NCBI GenBank assembly: GCA_003987775.1
Contig: RXJD01000031.1
Location: 17,380 to 81,379, forward strand
From: Mycobacterium sp.
GTDB lineage: Bacteria > Actinomycetota > Actinomycetes > Mycobacteriales > Mycobacteriaceae
DNA: 64,000 bases
Reading direction: 5' to 3'
The notes below the pieces were generated by a model. The model was not told the origin of the DNA. It saw only the letters and a program-made list of their open reading frames with translations, and searched no databases. Below, in pieces: positions 46,395 to 55,320 of the stretch (positions are counted from its first letter, which is position 1; each line of letters opens with the position of its first letter). The position numbers and the translations under genes are program-made.

Positions 46395-47558
46395 TCAGTC
46401 CACGAAGGGTCCCCACGCGTGCCGCTTGAGCGAAGCAGGCTTTTTGCCGAGTTTTCCGGCCCGCACCATGACCGCCAGGCTGTCCAAGATGATCCGGCTG
46501 CTCATGAGCGCCGTCTGCTCTGCCCAGTCGTACGGCGGCGAGCACTCGACCACCTCGATGCCGTTGAGACCCGGCTCGGAGATCATCCGGATCAGGTTGA
46601 GCGCTTCGCGCGGCAGCAGACCACCAGGCTCGGGCCAGCCGGTGCCAGGCACGAATCCAGCGTCGATCACGTCGATGTCGAAGGACAGATACACCGCCTT
46701 CGCGTCCTTCCAGGCCGTCTCGAGCGCGATTTCGGCGACCTTTTCGATGCCGACACGTTCGATGTCACCGACCGTGATGACGGTGCTGCCGCGCTGGCGG
46801 CCCACCTGGACGCCGGCGCGCGGCGCCTGCCAGCCGCCGATGCCGATCTGCACCAGGTTGGTGGCCGGGGCGTTCTTGATGTTGGTCGCGTGGAACCACG
46901 GCGTGGTGTGCATCCGCTCGTCGAGATCCGTTTCCTGGGTGTCGACGTGGCGGTCGAAGTGAATGATCCCGACATTGCCGTCTAGGTAGGGGGCCAGGCC
47001 CCGCACGGTCGGGAAGCCGATCGAATGGTCACCGCCGAGAACCACCGGGAACACGCCGCGGGAGACGACATGCGCCATGGCCTGGCTGATCTGGTCGAAC
47101 GACTTCTCGATGTTGGCGGGAATCGTCAGAACGTCACCGATGTCGACGATATTGAGCTGTTCCCGGAGATCCACGCCGAGTTCGTAACAGTAGGTGCCGA
47201 ACAGGTTGGTAGATCGTCGAATTCCGGTGGGGCCGAAGCGGGTTCCCGGCCGGTAGGTGGTCCCGGCGTCCAGCGGCGCCCCGAAGACGGCCACCTCTGC
47301 GTCGGCGACGTCGTTCACGTCCTCGAGGAACGGCGCTTTCAGGAACGTCCCGCGTTCGCCCGCGAAGTGCGGCAGTTCGCCGCGGGCGAAGGTCGACAGA
47401 GTGCGGTCGTTGATAGTGGGGGCGGCTTCGAGCCCATGGGTGAGACAGCGGTCGATCTCTTCGCGCAGCCGCCTGGTGGGCAACTCGGCTTCGGCCTCCT
47501 GGGCCCACTTGCCTTCACGGTTGGGAATATCGGCCTGTCCAGCGAACGGATTGAACAT
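46395..47558 (-). CDS. gdmH: Probable guanidine hydrolase (GdmH-like), ureohydrolase superfamily
   Basis: A 387-residue arginase/agmatinase-fold enzyme. Metal ligands are His178 (GGDHS), Asp202-x-His204-x-Asp206 (FDRHVD) and Asp294-x-Asp296 (SFDIDV). It is about 80 residues longer than agmatinases, with an N-terminal extension before VFGAPLDAGTTYRPGTRFGP. DRH replaces the usual DAH, and TQETDLDERMHTTPWFHATN follows. This length and extension fit the nickel-dependent guanidinases of cyanobacteria (Sll1077/GdmH), which give urea and ammonia. The guanidine-III riboswitch in its leader and the adjacent divergent urease operon support guanidine over agmatine. ATG 47558 is chosen because GAGAGGAAG is 6-7 bases upstream. 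Agmatinase or guanidinobutyrase remains possible. Confidence 0.82.
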   Translation of the reverse strand: MFNPFAGQADIPNREGKWAQEAEAELPTRRLREEIDRCLTHGLEAAPTINDRTLSTFARGELPHFAGERGTFLKAPFLEDVNDVADAEVAVFGAPLDAGTTYRPGTRFGPTGIRRSTNLFGTYCYELGVDLREQLNIVDIGDVLTIPANIEKSFDQISQAMAHVVSRGVFPVVLGGDHSIGFPTVRGLAPYLDGNVGIIHFDRHVDTQETDLDERMHTTPWFHATNIKNAPATNLVQIGIGGWQAPRAGVQVGRQRGSTVITVGDIERVGIEKVAEIALETAWKDAKAVYLSFDIDVIDAGFVPGTGWPEPGGLLPREALNLIRMISEPGLNGIEVVECSPPYDWAEQTALMSSRIILDSLAVMVRAGKLGKKPASLKRHAWGPFVD

Positions 47559-47624
47559 CACTGCTTCCTCTCGTCGATTCACGGCGGAGCATGCCTTGGT
47601 TACCGGCATTGAAGCGGAGAAGGT

Positions 47625-47660
47625 CTACCAGGTGATTTGGTGAGCCGGCGCGCCAGGCAT
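47625..47660 (-). CDS. Short leader ORF between the riboswitch and gdmH
   Basis: ATG at 47660 opens an 11-codon frame, [11 protein letters not shown], ending in TAG. Its ribosome site GGTGAG (47672-47667, 6-base spacing) lies in the 3' strand of riboswitch helix P2. The same frame continues without a further stop into gdmH, whose own start is 67 bases after the TAG. Translation of this peptide could therefore be what the riboswitch controls directly. Its existence as a real peptide is inferred. Confidence 0.4.
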   Translation of the reverse strand: MPGAPAHQITW

Positions 47661-47667
47661 CCAGTAC

Positions 47668-47709
47668 TCACCGTCTTGTCGCTGTCCGGGTACGGCGAAC
47701 TCGTCCGGG
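47668..47709 (-). ncRNA. Guanidine-III (ykkC-III) riboswitch
   Basis: Read on the minus strand, the 42 bases contain the class landmarks in order: CCCGGACGAG, then TTCGCCGTACCCGG, then ACAAGACGGTGA. The two CCCGG/CCGG segments (47709-47705 and 47690-47686) form helix P1. TCGCCGT (47698-47692) pairs with ACGGTGA (47674-47668), one G-U included, as helix P2, giving the H-type pseudoknot of this class. The ACAAGACGG strand carries the conserved ligand-site bases. It begins about 20 bases after the predicted transcription start and lies 109 bases upstream of the gdmH start. Confidence 0.9.
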
Positions 47710-47735
47710 CGGCCCCGGGTGGCTCGCCTCTGTTC

Positions 47736-47763
47736 AAATTACCCACCGCGGCGGCGACCGCAA
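47736..47763 (-). promoter_or_regulatory. Promoter for the riboswitch-gdmH transcript
   Basis: On the minus strand TTGCGG (47763-47758) and TAATTT (47741-47736) are spaced by 16 bases. They resemble a sigma-A-type -35 and -10. Transcription would start near 47729, leaving about 20 bases before the guanidine-III aptamer. The same intergenic region must also hold the promoter for ureA on the other strand. Confidence 0.6.
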
Positions 47764-47877
47764 GCCACACATGGCCTGATTCAGGTTGGAGATAACTGTG
47801 AGTTTCCTTGGCGCTTCCGTGGTGTTCCGGCGGTCCGGGATGCCAGTACCTGCTCGAGCGTGGCAGGATCCGAGGAC

Positions 47878-48180
47878 ATGCGTCTGACGCCGCACGAGCA
47901 AGAGCGACTGCTGTTGTCCTACGCCGCCGAACTGGCGCGTCGCCGACGGGCCAGGGGGTTGCGGCTGAATCACCCTGAGGCCGTTGCGGTGATCACCGAT
48001 CACATTCTGGAGGGAGCGCGCGACGGCCGTACCGTGGCCGAACTGATGGCCAGTGGTTGTGCTGTGCTAAGCCGCGACGATGTGATGGAGGGAGTGCCCG
48101 AGATGCTCGACGACGTCCAGGTGGAGGCGACGTTCCCGGATGGCACCAAACTGGTCACCGTCCACCATCCGATCGCATGA
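47878..48180 (+). CDS. ureA: Urease gamma subunit
   Basis: The 100-residue UreA, full length for the family, starts [13 protein letters not shown] and has the conserved [10 protein letters not shown] and HHPIA end. With UreB and UreC it forms urease, which splits urea to ammonia and carbon dioxide in the cytoplasm. It heads a six-gene run, ureABCFGD, whose members overlap or nearly touch. No ureE or urea transporter gene is present, as usual in mycobacteria. Confidence 0.97.
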   Translation: MRLTPHEQERLLLSYAAELARRRRARGLRLNHPEAVAVITDHILEGARDGRTVAELMASGCAVLSRDDVMEGVPEMLDDVQVEATFPDGTKLVTVHHPIA

Positions 48181-48491
48181 TCCCCGGCGAAATCCTTTAT
48201 GGCAGCGGCGATATCGACATCAATGCGGGTGCACGACGCATCGAGATCGAGATCGTCAACACCGGCGACCGCCCGGTCCAGGTGGGTAGCCACGTGCACC
48301 TGCCCCAGGCCAACGCGGCGTTGTCATTCGACCGCACAAGGGCTTTCGGCCACCGACTGGATGTGCCGGCGGCCACCGCGGTGCGCTTCGAACCCGGAGT
48401 GCCACAGCGAGTCTCGGCGGTGCCATTGGGTGGACGGCGCGAGGTGCACGGGCTGACTCTCGATCCTCCCGGCTTGCTGGACCCGTCATGA
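48177..48491 (+). CDS. ureB: Urease beta subunit
   Basis: The 104-residue UreB starts [16 protein letters not shown], with the conserved [19 protein letters not shown]. It is a structural subunit that supports the active-site subunit UreC. Its ATG overlaps the ureA stop and its stop overlaps the ureC start. Confidence 0.97.
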   Translation: MIPGEILYGSGDIDINAGARRIEIEIVNTGDRPVQVGSHVHLPQANAALSFDRTRAFGHRLDVPAATAVRFEPGVPQRVSAVPLGGRREVHGLTLDPPGLLDPS

Positions 48492-50209
48492 CGCGGCTGT
48501 CCAGAGAGCGCTACGCGCAACTGTTCGGCCCCACCACCGGCGACCGGATCAGGCTGGCCGACACCGATCTTCTGGTGGAAATCACCGAAGATCGCAGTGG
48601 TGGGCCGGGCCTGTCCGGTGACGAGGCGGTGTTCGGCGGCGGCAAGGTGTTGCGCGAGTCGATGGGGCAGGGACGCGCCACTCGGGCCCAAGGCGCGCCC
48701 GACACGGTCATCACCGGCGCGGTGATCATCGACTACTGGGGAATCATCAAGGCCGACATCGGAATTCGTGACGGGCGCATCGTCGGAATCGGGAAGGCCG
48801 GAAACCCCGAAATCATGGACGGCGTCCACCGGGACCTGGTGGTCGGTCCGTCCACCGAAATCATCGGCGGTAACGGACGTATCGTCACCGCCGGCGCGAT
48901 CGACTGCCATGTGCATCTGATCTGCCCGCAACTGATGGCCGAGGCGCTGGGCTCCGGCATCACCACGATCATCGGCGGCGGCACCGGGCCAGCGGAGGGC
49001 AGTAAGGCCACGACGGTCACGCCAGGATCCTGGCATCTGGCCCGCATGCTCGAAGCCCTCGACGGCTGGCCGGTGAACTTTGCGCTGCTCGGCAAAGGCA
49101 ATACCGTCAACCCCGAGGGGTTGTGGGAGCAATTGCGCGGCGGCGCATCGGGTTTCAAGCTCCACGAGGACTGGGGTTCCACGCCGGCGGCGATCGACAC
49201 GTGCCTGACGGTGGCCGACGCCGCCGGGGTGCAGGTGGCGTTGCACACCGACACCCTCAACGAGATGGGGTTTGTCGAGAACACGCTGGCGGCCATCGCC
49301 GGCCGGTCGATTCACACATACCACACCGAGGGGGCCGGCGGTGGGCACGCGCCCGACATCATGACCGTCGCGTCCCATCCGAACGTGCTGCCCAGCTCCA
49401 CCAACCCGACCCGGCCGCATACCGTCAACACCCTCGACGAGCATCTCGACATGCTGATGGTCTGCCATCATCTCAATCCGGCGGTGCCCGAGGATCTGGC
49501 CTTCGCGGAAAGCAGGATTCGGCCGTCGACGATGGCGGCTGAGGACCTGCTGCACGACGTGGGCGCCATTTCGATGATCGGCAGCGACTCCCAGGCGATG
49601 GGGCGCATCGGCGAGGTGGTAATACGGACATGGCAGACCGCGCACGTGATGAAGCGCCGCCGTGGCGCCCTGCCCGGTGACGGCGCCGCCGACAATATGC
49701 GCGCCCGGCGCTACGTCGCGAAGTACACCATCTGCCCGGCCGTCGCGCACGGCATGGACCGCCTGATCGGCTCGGTGGAGGTCGGCAAGATGGCAGACCT
49801 GGTGCTGTGGGAGCCGGCTTTCTTCGGCGTGCGCCCGCACGCCGTGGTCAAGGGCGGGGTAATCGCCTGGGCCGCAATGGGTGACGCGAACGCATCGATC
49901 CCGACCCCGCAGCCGGTGCTGCCGCGGCCGATGTTCGGGGCCGCCCCGGTGACCGCGGCGGCATCCTCTGTGCACTTTGTCGCGCCGGCGGCTATCGAAG
50001 CCGGGCTGGCCGACCGGCTGAGAGTCAATCGGCCGCTGGTGCCGGTCGGCGATGTGCGCGCGGTGGGCAAAACCGACCTGCCGCTCAACGATGCGATGCC
50101 GAGCATCGAGGTGGACGCCGACACCTTCACCGTCCGTATCGACGGCGAGGTGTGGCAGCCGCAGCCACCGTCCGAACTTCCGATGGCGCAACGCTATTTC
50201 CTGTTCTGA
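48488..50209 (+). CDS. ureC: Urease alpha (catalytic) subunit
   Basis: A 573-residue UreC with all nickel-site residues present and evenly offset by +7 from the Klebsiella enzyme: His141 and His143 (DCHVHL), the carbamylated Lys224 ([10 protein letters not shown]), His253 (LHTDTLNE), His279 (YHTEGAGG) and Asp367 (GSDSQAMG). The flap His327 in CHHLN is also present. The enzyme should be active once UreF, UreG and UreD insert nickel. In this genome it would also consume the urea made by the neighbouring guanidine hydrolase. Confidence 0.98.
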   Translation: MTRLSRERYAQLFGPTTGDRIRLADTDLLVEITEDRSGGPGLSGDEAVFGGGKVLRESMGQGRATRAQGAPDTVITGAVIIDYWGIIKADIGIRDGRIVGIGKAGNPEIMDGVHRDLVVGPSTEIIGGNGRIVTAGAIDCHVHLICPQLMAEALGSGITTIIGGGTGPAEGSKATTVTPGSWHLARMLEALDGWPVNFALLGKGNTVNPEGLWEQLRGGASGFKLHEDWGSTPAAIDTCLTVADAAGVQVALHTDTLNEMGFVENTLAAIAGRSIHTYHTEGAGGGHAPDIMTVASHPNVLPSSTNPTRPHTVNTLDEHLDMLMVCHHLNPAVPEDLAFAESRIRPSTMAAEDLLHDVGAISMIGSDSQAMGRIGEVVIRTWQTAHVMKRRRGALPGDGAADNMRARRYVAKYTICPAVAHGMDRLIGSVEVGKMADLVLWEPAFFGVRPHAVVKGGVIAWAAMGDANASIPTPQPVLPRPMFGAAPVTAAASSVHFVAPAAIEAGLADRLRVNRPLVPVGDVRAVGKTDLPLNDAMPSIEVDADTFTVRIDGEVWQPQPPSELPMAQRYFLF

Positions 50210-50844
50210 TGACTTCACTCGCGACGCTTCTCGCACTCGCCGATTCACGGTTGCCCACCGGCGCACATGTGCACTCCGGTGGGGTCGAAGAGGCGGTCAG
50301 CAGCGGCCTGGTGACGAGTCTGGGCACCCTGGAAGCGTTTCTCATCCGGCGGATTCGCACCAACGGCTTGGTCACCGCGTCGCTGGCCGTCGCCGTCCAG
50401 CGCGGTGACCTGTCGACGACGGACGCCGACCGCGAAACCGACGCCCGCACAGCGTCTCCGGGGGCCCGGGATGCCTCTCGCAAGCAGGGCCGCGGGCTGG
50501 CACGGCTGGCGCGGCTGGTCTGGCCCGACCCCGTCTGGGAGGCGCTGGGCCGGCAGCCACACCTCGCCGTGGCCGCCGGCCGGGTCGGTGCGCTGTCCGG
50601 CCTGCCCGCCGAACACAACGCGCTACACATCGTGTACACCACGATGACTGGGTCGGCGACCGCCGCGCAGCGGCTGCTGGCACTGGACCCGGCCGAGGTG
50701 GCTGCGCTGACGATCCGGCTGGCGGGTCTGTGCGAGAGCACCGCCGCCGAGGCGACTCGTGGCCTGGCCGATCTCTCCGACCCGCTGCTGGACACGCTGG
50801 CACAACAGCACGCGCAACGCGAGCGACCCCTGTTCGTCTCCTGA
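50209..50844 (+). CDS. ureF: Urease accessory protein UreF
   Basis: The 211-residue UreF is all-alpha and starts [25 protein letters not shown], with the conserved LPTGAH and GG segment. UreF bridges UreD and the GTPase UreG during nickel insertion and acts as a regulator of GTP hydrolysis. Its ATG shares a base with the ureC stop. Confidence 0.95.
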   Translation: MTSLATLLALADSRLPTGAHVHSGGVEEAVSSGLVTSLGTLEAFLIRRIRTNGLVTASLAVAVQRGDLSTTDADRETDARTASPGARDASRKQGRGLARLARLVWPDPVWEALGRQPHLAVAAGRVGALSGLPAEHNALHIVYTTMTGSATAAQRLLALDPAEVAALTIRLAGLCESTAAEATRGLADLSDPLLDTLAQQHAQRERPLFVS

Positions 50845-50854
50845 AAGGTCAGAC

Positions 50855-51514
50855 ATGCCAACACATTCCCACTCACACACGCGCGGCGACCGGCCCAGAA
50901 GGGTTCGCCGGCCCGGTGAGCCGCTGCGCATCGGAATCGGCGGCCCGGTCGGTTCCGGCAAGACGGCACTGGTCGCGGCGCTCTGCCGCCAGCTGCGTGA
51001 CGATCTCTCACTGGCCGTGCTGACCAACGACATCTACACCACCGAGGACGCCGACTTCCTGCGCCGTCACGCCGTGCTGCCCGACGACCGGATCGCCGCG
51101 GTGCAGACGGGAGGTTGCCCGCATACCGCGATCCGCGACGACATCACGGCCAACCTGGATGCGATCGACGACCTCGAAGCCGCACACCAGCCACTGGACC
51201 TGATTCTGGTGGAGTCCGGCGGCGACAACCTGACGGCCACCTTCTCCTCGGGCCTGGTGGATGCGCAGATCTTCGTCATCGACGTGGCCGGGGGAGACAA
51301 GGTGCCACGCAAGGGGGGCCCCGGCGTCACCTACTCGGACTTGTTGGTAGTCAACAAGACTGACCTGGCGCCGCTGGTGGGCGCCGACCTCGCGGTGATG
51401 GCACGGGATGCCGACGCCGTGCGCGGCGGACGCCCCACGGTGCTGCAGTCGCTGACCGAAGACCCAGCGGCCGGCCAGGTGCTGACGTGGGTCCGCGATC
51501 AACTGGCCAGTTGA
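50855..51514 (+). CDS. ureG: Urease accessory GTPase UreG
   Basis: A 219-residue SIMIBI GTPase with a His-rich N-terminus (MPTHSHSHT) that may hold metal. The P-loop is [11 protein letters not shown]. The conserved nickel-binding Cys-Pro-His is seen as [11 protein letters not shown]. It delivers nickel to urease in a GTP-dependent way. The start ATG follows GAAAGG. The stop overlaps the ureD start. Confidence 0.97.
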   Translation: MPTHSHSHTRGDRPRRVRRPGEPLRIGIGGPVGSGKTALVAALCRQLRDDLSLAVLTNDIYTTEDADFLRRHAVLPDDRIAAVQTGGCPHTAIRDDITANLDAIDDLEAAHQPLDLILVESGGDNLTATFSSGLVDAQIFVIDVAGGDKVPRKGGPGVTYSDLLVVNKTDLAPLVGADLAVMARDADAVRGGRPTVLQSLTEDPAAGQVLTWVRDQLAS

Positions 51515-52152
51515 TGGAATCGCGGCTACTGGTGGTCGCAGCACGCGATCGATTGGCGCACCTGGAGTGGCACGGTGGCATCCAGGCCAGGTGCACCGGT
51601 CGCGACACCGTGCACCTCATCTCGACGGCGGCGATCCCACTGGGCGGCGACACCATCGACATCCGGGTGATCGTCGAAGACGGTGCCCGACTCCGGTTGC
51701 GTAGCGCCGCCGCCGCCGTGGCGCTGCCGGGGCCCGGGACCGACACCTCGAACTCCTGCTGGGACATCGACGTCGCGGGGGACCTGGACGTGGATCTGCA
51801 GCCGACCGTCGTGGCGGCGACCGCCCGGCATCTGTCCGCGATGACCGTGCGCCTGCATGGCGACGGCCGGGTCCGGTTCCGGGAGCGGGTGCAGGTCGGC
51901 CGGCACGGCGAGAGTCAAGGCTTCTGGTCGGGATCGACGCACGCCGACCGGCATGCGCTTCCGATGCTGCGGCACCGCGTGGAACTCGGCGCAGGCTCCC
52001 TGGCCGATGACGAGCTGTCCGCGCCGCGCGCGATGATCAGCGAACTATGCTATCCCGCAACGCAATCCGTCGCAGAAGCCGGCGCCACGGTGCTCACGCT
52101 GGCCGGCGGCGGAACGCTGACCACCTGGCAGGCCGATCGGCTGACCGGCTAA
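51514..52152 (+). CDS. ureD: Urease accessory protein UreD (UreH)
   Basis: The 212-residue UreD forms the scaffold that first binds apo-urease and conducts nickel. Conserved features include RDTVHLISTAAIPLGGDTIDIRV and FRERVQVGRHGE. It closes the urease operon and overlaps the convergent ndh gene by 4 bases, leaving no room for a terminator between them. Confidence 0.94.
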   Translation: MESRLLVVAARDRLAHLEWHGGIQARCTGRDTVHLISTAAIPLGGDTIDIRVIVEDGARLRLRSAAAAVALPGPGTDTSNSCWDIDVAGDLDVDLQPTVVAATARHLSAMTVRLHGDGRVRFRERVQVGRHGESQGFWSGSTHADRHALPMLRHRVELGAGSLADDELSAPRAMISELCYPATQSVAEAGATVLTLAGGGTLTTWQADRLTG

Positions 52153-53540
52153 CTGGCTTTTCGCGTCACAGCCCCGGAACTGCGCGCCTCGGCCGCAGCC
52201 TCGGCGAGTTGTTCCAGCCGCGTTCGCGCGAAAGCCTGTTGGTCGGTGATGGTCAGCTGGCCCCGCCGGGTGCTCAGGAAGGTCACGGTCCACGACAGCA
52301 GCGTGGCGACCTTGGTCTTGAACCCGACCAGGTACACCAGGTGCAGCACCAGCCACATCAGCCAGGCAATGAACCCGCTGAACTCGAGCGGGCCGATCTT
52401 GGCGACCGCGGAGAAGCGCGACACCGTGGCCATCGAGCCCTTGTCGAAGTACTCGAACGGCTCCCGCTCGGACGGGTCGGCCCCCGCCAGCTCGGCCTTG
52501 ATGTTGTTGGCGACGTACTTGCCGCCCTGAATGGCTCCCTGCGCCACGCCGGGAACACCCTCGACCGCGGCCATGTCGCCGACGACGAAGACGTTGGGGT
52601 GCCCGGGTATCGAAAGGTCGGGCAGCACCTGAACCCGGCCGGCCCGGTCGAGTTCGACGTCGGACTGCTCTGCGAGGTCGCGGCCCAGCCTGCTGGCGGA
52701 CACCCCGGCCGACCACACCTTGCAAGCCGATTCGATGCGCCGCTCGGTGCCATCGGCGTCCTTGACCGTGATGCCATTGCGGTCCACGTCGGTGACCATC
52801 GCGCCCAACTGGATCTCGACGCCCAGCTTCTCCAACCGCGCGGCGGCCCGCTCGCCCAGCTTCTCTCCGAAGGGAGGCAGCACGGCCGGCGCGGCATCAA
52901 GCAGGATCACTCGCGCTCTCGTCGAATCGATGTGCCGGAACGCGCCTTTCAGGGTGTGCTCCGCCAATTCGGCGATCTGCCCGGCCATTTCGACGCCGGT
53001 GGGACCGGCGCCGACGACGGTGAAGGTGAGCAGCTTGGCGCGCCGCTCCGGGTCGCTGGACCGTTCGGCCTGCTCGAAAGCACTCAGAATCCGGCCGCGC
53101 AACTCCAGCGCGTCGTCGATCGTCTTCATGCCGGGTGCGAATTCGGCGAATTGGTCGTTGCCGAAATAAGACTGGCCGGCGCCGGCCGCCACGATCAAGC
53201 TGTCATACGGGGTCTCGTAGGTGTGTCCGAGCAACTCCGAGATGACGACTTTGCGAGCCAGGTCAATGTGGGTGACGTTGCCCAGCAGCACCTGCACATT
53301 GCGCTGCTTGCGCAGGATGACGCGGGTGGTCGGCGCAATCTCACCCTCGGAGATGATGCCGGTGGCGACTTGGTACAGCAAAGGCTGGAACAGGTGGTGC
53401 GTAGTGCGCGCGATCAACTTGATGTCGACGTCTGCGCGCTTGAGCTTCTTTGCCGCCGTGAGTCCGCCGAACCCCGATCCGATAATGACGACACGGTGTC
53501 GCTGACGCGGTTCAACTGTGGGTTCTTGTTGCGGGCTCAT
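52149..53540 (-). CDS. ndh: Type II NADH dehydrogenase (NDH-2)
   Basis: A 463-residue non-proton-pumping NADH:menaquinone oxidoreductase. The FAD motif GSGFGGLTAAKKL is near residue 22 and the NADH-binding VVGAGPTGVEMAG near 176. FVVGDMAAVEG contacts FAD. Amphipathic and hydrophobic stretches near 375-405 (FSGFIAWLMWLVLHLVYLVG) anchor it to the membrane. It is the Rv1854c orthologue and a known drug target. The more distant paralogue at 3.1-4.3 kb lacks this membrane anchor. Confidence 0.96.
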   Translation of the reverse strand: MSPQQEPTVEPRQRHRVVIIGSGFGGLTAAKKLKRADVDIKLIARTTHHLFQPLLYQVATGIISEGEIAPTTRVILRKQRNVQVLLGNVTHIDLARKVVISELLGHTYETPYDSLIVAAGAGQSYFGNDQFAEFAPGMKTIDDALELRGRILSAFEQAERSSDPERRAKLLTFTVVGAGPTGVEMAGQIAELAEHTLKGAFRHIDSTRARVILLDAAPAVLPPFGEKLGERAAARLEKLGVEIQLGAMVTDVDRNGITVKDADGTERRIESACKVWSAGVSASRLGRDLAEQSDVELDRAGRVQVLPDLSIPGHPNVFVVGDMAAVEGVPGVAQGAIQGGKYVANNIKAELAGADPSEREPFEYFDKGSMATVSRFSAVAKIGPLEFSGFIAWLMWLVLHLVYLVGFKTKVATLLSWTVTFLSTRRGQLTITDQQAFARTRLEQLAEAAAEARSSGAVTRKAS

Positions 53541-53687
53541 GTTCTCGCTGCTCCTGACGGATCTCCTCGAGCGGACGACTGCAGTTAGCTATTACCCAAA
53601 GCCTAGTCAACCCACCCGCACAAACCCAACCGCGAGCCTGTGTAATTAGCCACACTCAGCGAATTGCCTTATGTGGCCTGGCTTTCG

Positions 53688-54608
53688 CTATCCGCCCAGC
53701 AGCGGGCGCAGCGCCTCCGCAACGCTGGTGATGACACCCGGGATGTGACCGCCCGGGATGTTGATGATGGCGCCGTCCAGGCCGGCGGCCAGCACTTTGG
53801 CCTCAACCTGTTCGGCGATCTGAGCCGGGCTGCCGATCGCCATGCGGGCCGTCAGATTCTCGGGAAGGTGTTCGGGTTTGGCCTTTTCGTCGACCATCAC
53901 CGTCAGCATCATGCTGGTTTCCAGAGTGGCCGGGTCTCGACCCACTTCCGCGCAGCGCGCCTTCACGGCGTCCATTTTGCGGGGCAGTTCCGCGAACGCC
54001 GCGACGATGTTGAGGTGGTCGGCGTAACGCGCCGCGATGCCGAACGTCTTCTTCTCGCCACCACCGCCGATCAGCACCGGAATCCGTTCGCGGTAACGGG
54101 GTTCGGCCATCGCCGACTCGGCGGAGTACCACCGGCCGGAGAACGTCGGGCGCTCTCCCTTGATCATCGGGTCGATGATCTGCATCGCCTCCTCGAGACG
54201 GTTGAACCGGTCGGTGAAGGTTCCGAATTCGAAGCCCAACTGCCGGTGTTCGAGTTCGAACCAGCCGGCCCCGATCCCCAGCACCGCGCGGCCGGCGCTG
54301 ACCACGTCGAGAGTGGTGATCACCTTGGCCAGCAGGGTCGGGTTGCGGTAGGTGTTTCCGGTCACCAGCGTGCCGAGTTGCATGCGCTCGGTAGCGGTGG
54401 ACAGCGCCCCCAGCGCCGTATACGCCTCGAGCATTGGTTGATCCGGGGTGCCCAGCATCGGCAGTTGGTAGAAGTGGTCCATCACGAAAAGCGAGTCGTA
54501 GCCGGCCGATTCGGCTTCCCGGGCTTGCGCGATGACGGTGGGGAACAGGTTTTCGACACCGGTTCCGTAAGAGAAATTGGGAATCTGGAATCCAAGCCGT
54601 ATAGCCAC
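53688..54608 (-). CDS. LLM-class F420-dependent oxidoreductase (Rv1855c-like)
   Basis: A 306-residue luciferase-like TIM-barrel protein. MAIRLGFQIPNFSYG starts the first strand, and FVMDHFYQLP and LGIGAGWFELEHRQLGFEF are family segments. IPVLIGGGGEKKT binds the cofactor phosphate. Mycobacterial members mostly use F420. The substrate is unknown. Its stop is about 150 bases from the ndh start, and an SDR gene lies 34 bases upstream in the same direction. Confidence 0.9.
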   Translation of the reverse strand: MAIRLGFQIPNFSYGTGVENLFPTVIAQAREAESAGYDSLFVMDHFYQLPMLGTPDQPMLEAYTALGALSTATERMQLGTLVTGNTYRNPTLLAKVITTLDVVSAGRAVLGIGAGWFELEHRQLGFEFGTFTDRFNRLEEAMQIIDPMIKGERPTFSGRWYSAESAMAEPRYRERIPVLIGGGGEKKTFGIAARYADHLNIVAAFAELPRKMDAVKARCAEVGRDPATLETSMMLTVMVDEKAKPEHLPENLTARMAIGSPAQIAEQVEAKVLAAGLDGAIINIPGGHIPGVITSVAEALRPLLGG

Positions 54609-54642
54609 GGTGACTACCGTAGCTTCCGGCCGCAGACCCGGT

Positions 54643-55320
54643 TCAGGCGAAGTGGGCGAGTGCGCCGTGACTGACGTGCAGCGTCTGCCCCGTGATGTGG
54701 CGGGCCGCCGGAGTGGTCAGAAACAGCGAAAGTCGGGCAATCTCCGCCGCGACCGGTGCGGGCGTACGCGAAAGACCGTCGTAGCCGGCCTGGACGCTAC
54801 GGCCAGTGGCGACGGCGTTCACCGTGATCCCGCGGGTGCCGTAGACCTCAGCCTGCCCGCTCACCCAGCTGGACACGGCAGCCTTGATCGAGGCGTCGAC
54901 ACTTCCCGCGGGCGGGTTCTCGGTCAGCACGGTGATGATGTGCCCCCCGGAACGCAGGTGGTCGCCCACGCACTGCACCGTCAGCACCGCCGAGAGCAGG
55001 GTTGCGTCCAGCGTGCGCCGCCATGCGGTGGCCGTGTCGGACAGCGAGTAGGTGCGCGGGTCGCCCGCGTCCCAGGTGGGCGCGGGGATGTTGACGATGG
55101 TGTCGAGGTGGTGGGGGAACAGCGACCGGGCCTCCTGGAGGCTGGCCGGGTCGGTGGTGTCGCAGACGATCGCGTCGACGTCCAGTTCCTTGGCCACGAC
55201 CTCCAGGTCGCCACCGCGGGCACCCACCAGGGTTACCTTGTGTCCGTCGTCACGAAAGCTCTCGGCTACTGCGCGTCCCAGATCGGTGTCTCCACCGGTG
55301 ACCACAACCTCCACTGCCAC
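54643..55320 (-). CDS. Short-chain dehydrogenase/reductase (Rv1856c-like)
   Basis: The 225-residue SDR-fold protein has an unusual cofactor loop, TGGDTDLGRAVA, in place of TGxxxGxG. The catalytic YxxxK is not clear: the region reads AAVSSWVSGQAEVYGTRGITVNAVA, without the standard Tyr-Lys pair. It may therefore be a non-classical or inactive SDR. GTG 55320 follows GAGGAGGTC. It is probably co-transcribed with the F420 oxidoreductase gene and divergent from modA. Confidence 0.85.
   Translation of the reverse strand: MAVEVVVTGGDTDLGRAVAESFRDDGHKVTLVGARGGDLEVVAKELDVDAIVCDTTDPASLQEARSLFPHHLDTIVNIPAPTWDAGDPRTYSLSDTATAWRRTLDATLLSAVLTVQCVGDHLRSGGHIITVLTENPPAGSVDASIKAAVSSWVSGQAEVYGTRGITVNAVATGRSVQAGYDGLSRTPAPVAAEIARLSLFLTTPAARHITGQTLHVSHGALAHFA

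Noticed and set aside
46395-47609. Reading the ureohydrolase start as ATG 47609 (404 residues) and naming it agmatinase
   Set aside because: ATG 47558 has a good ribosome site and gives the length of guanidine hydrolases. The riboswitch and the long N-terminal extension argue against plain agmatinase.
48197-50266. 689-residue open frame on the minus strand across ureC
   Set aside because: It is an artefact of high G+C codon use opposite a gene with all urease active-site residues; the translation has no recognisable domain.
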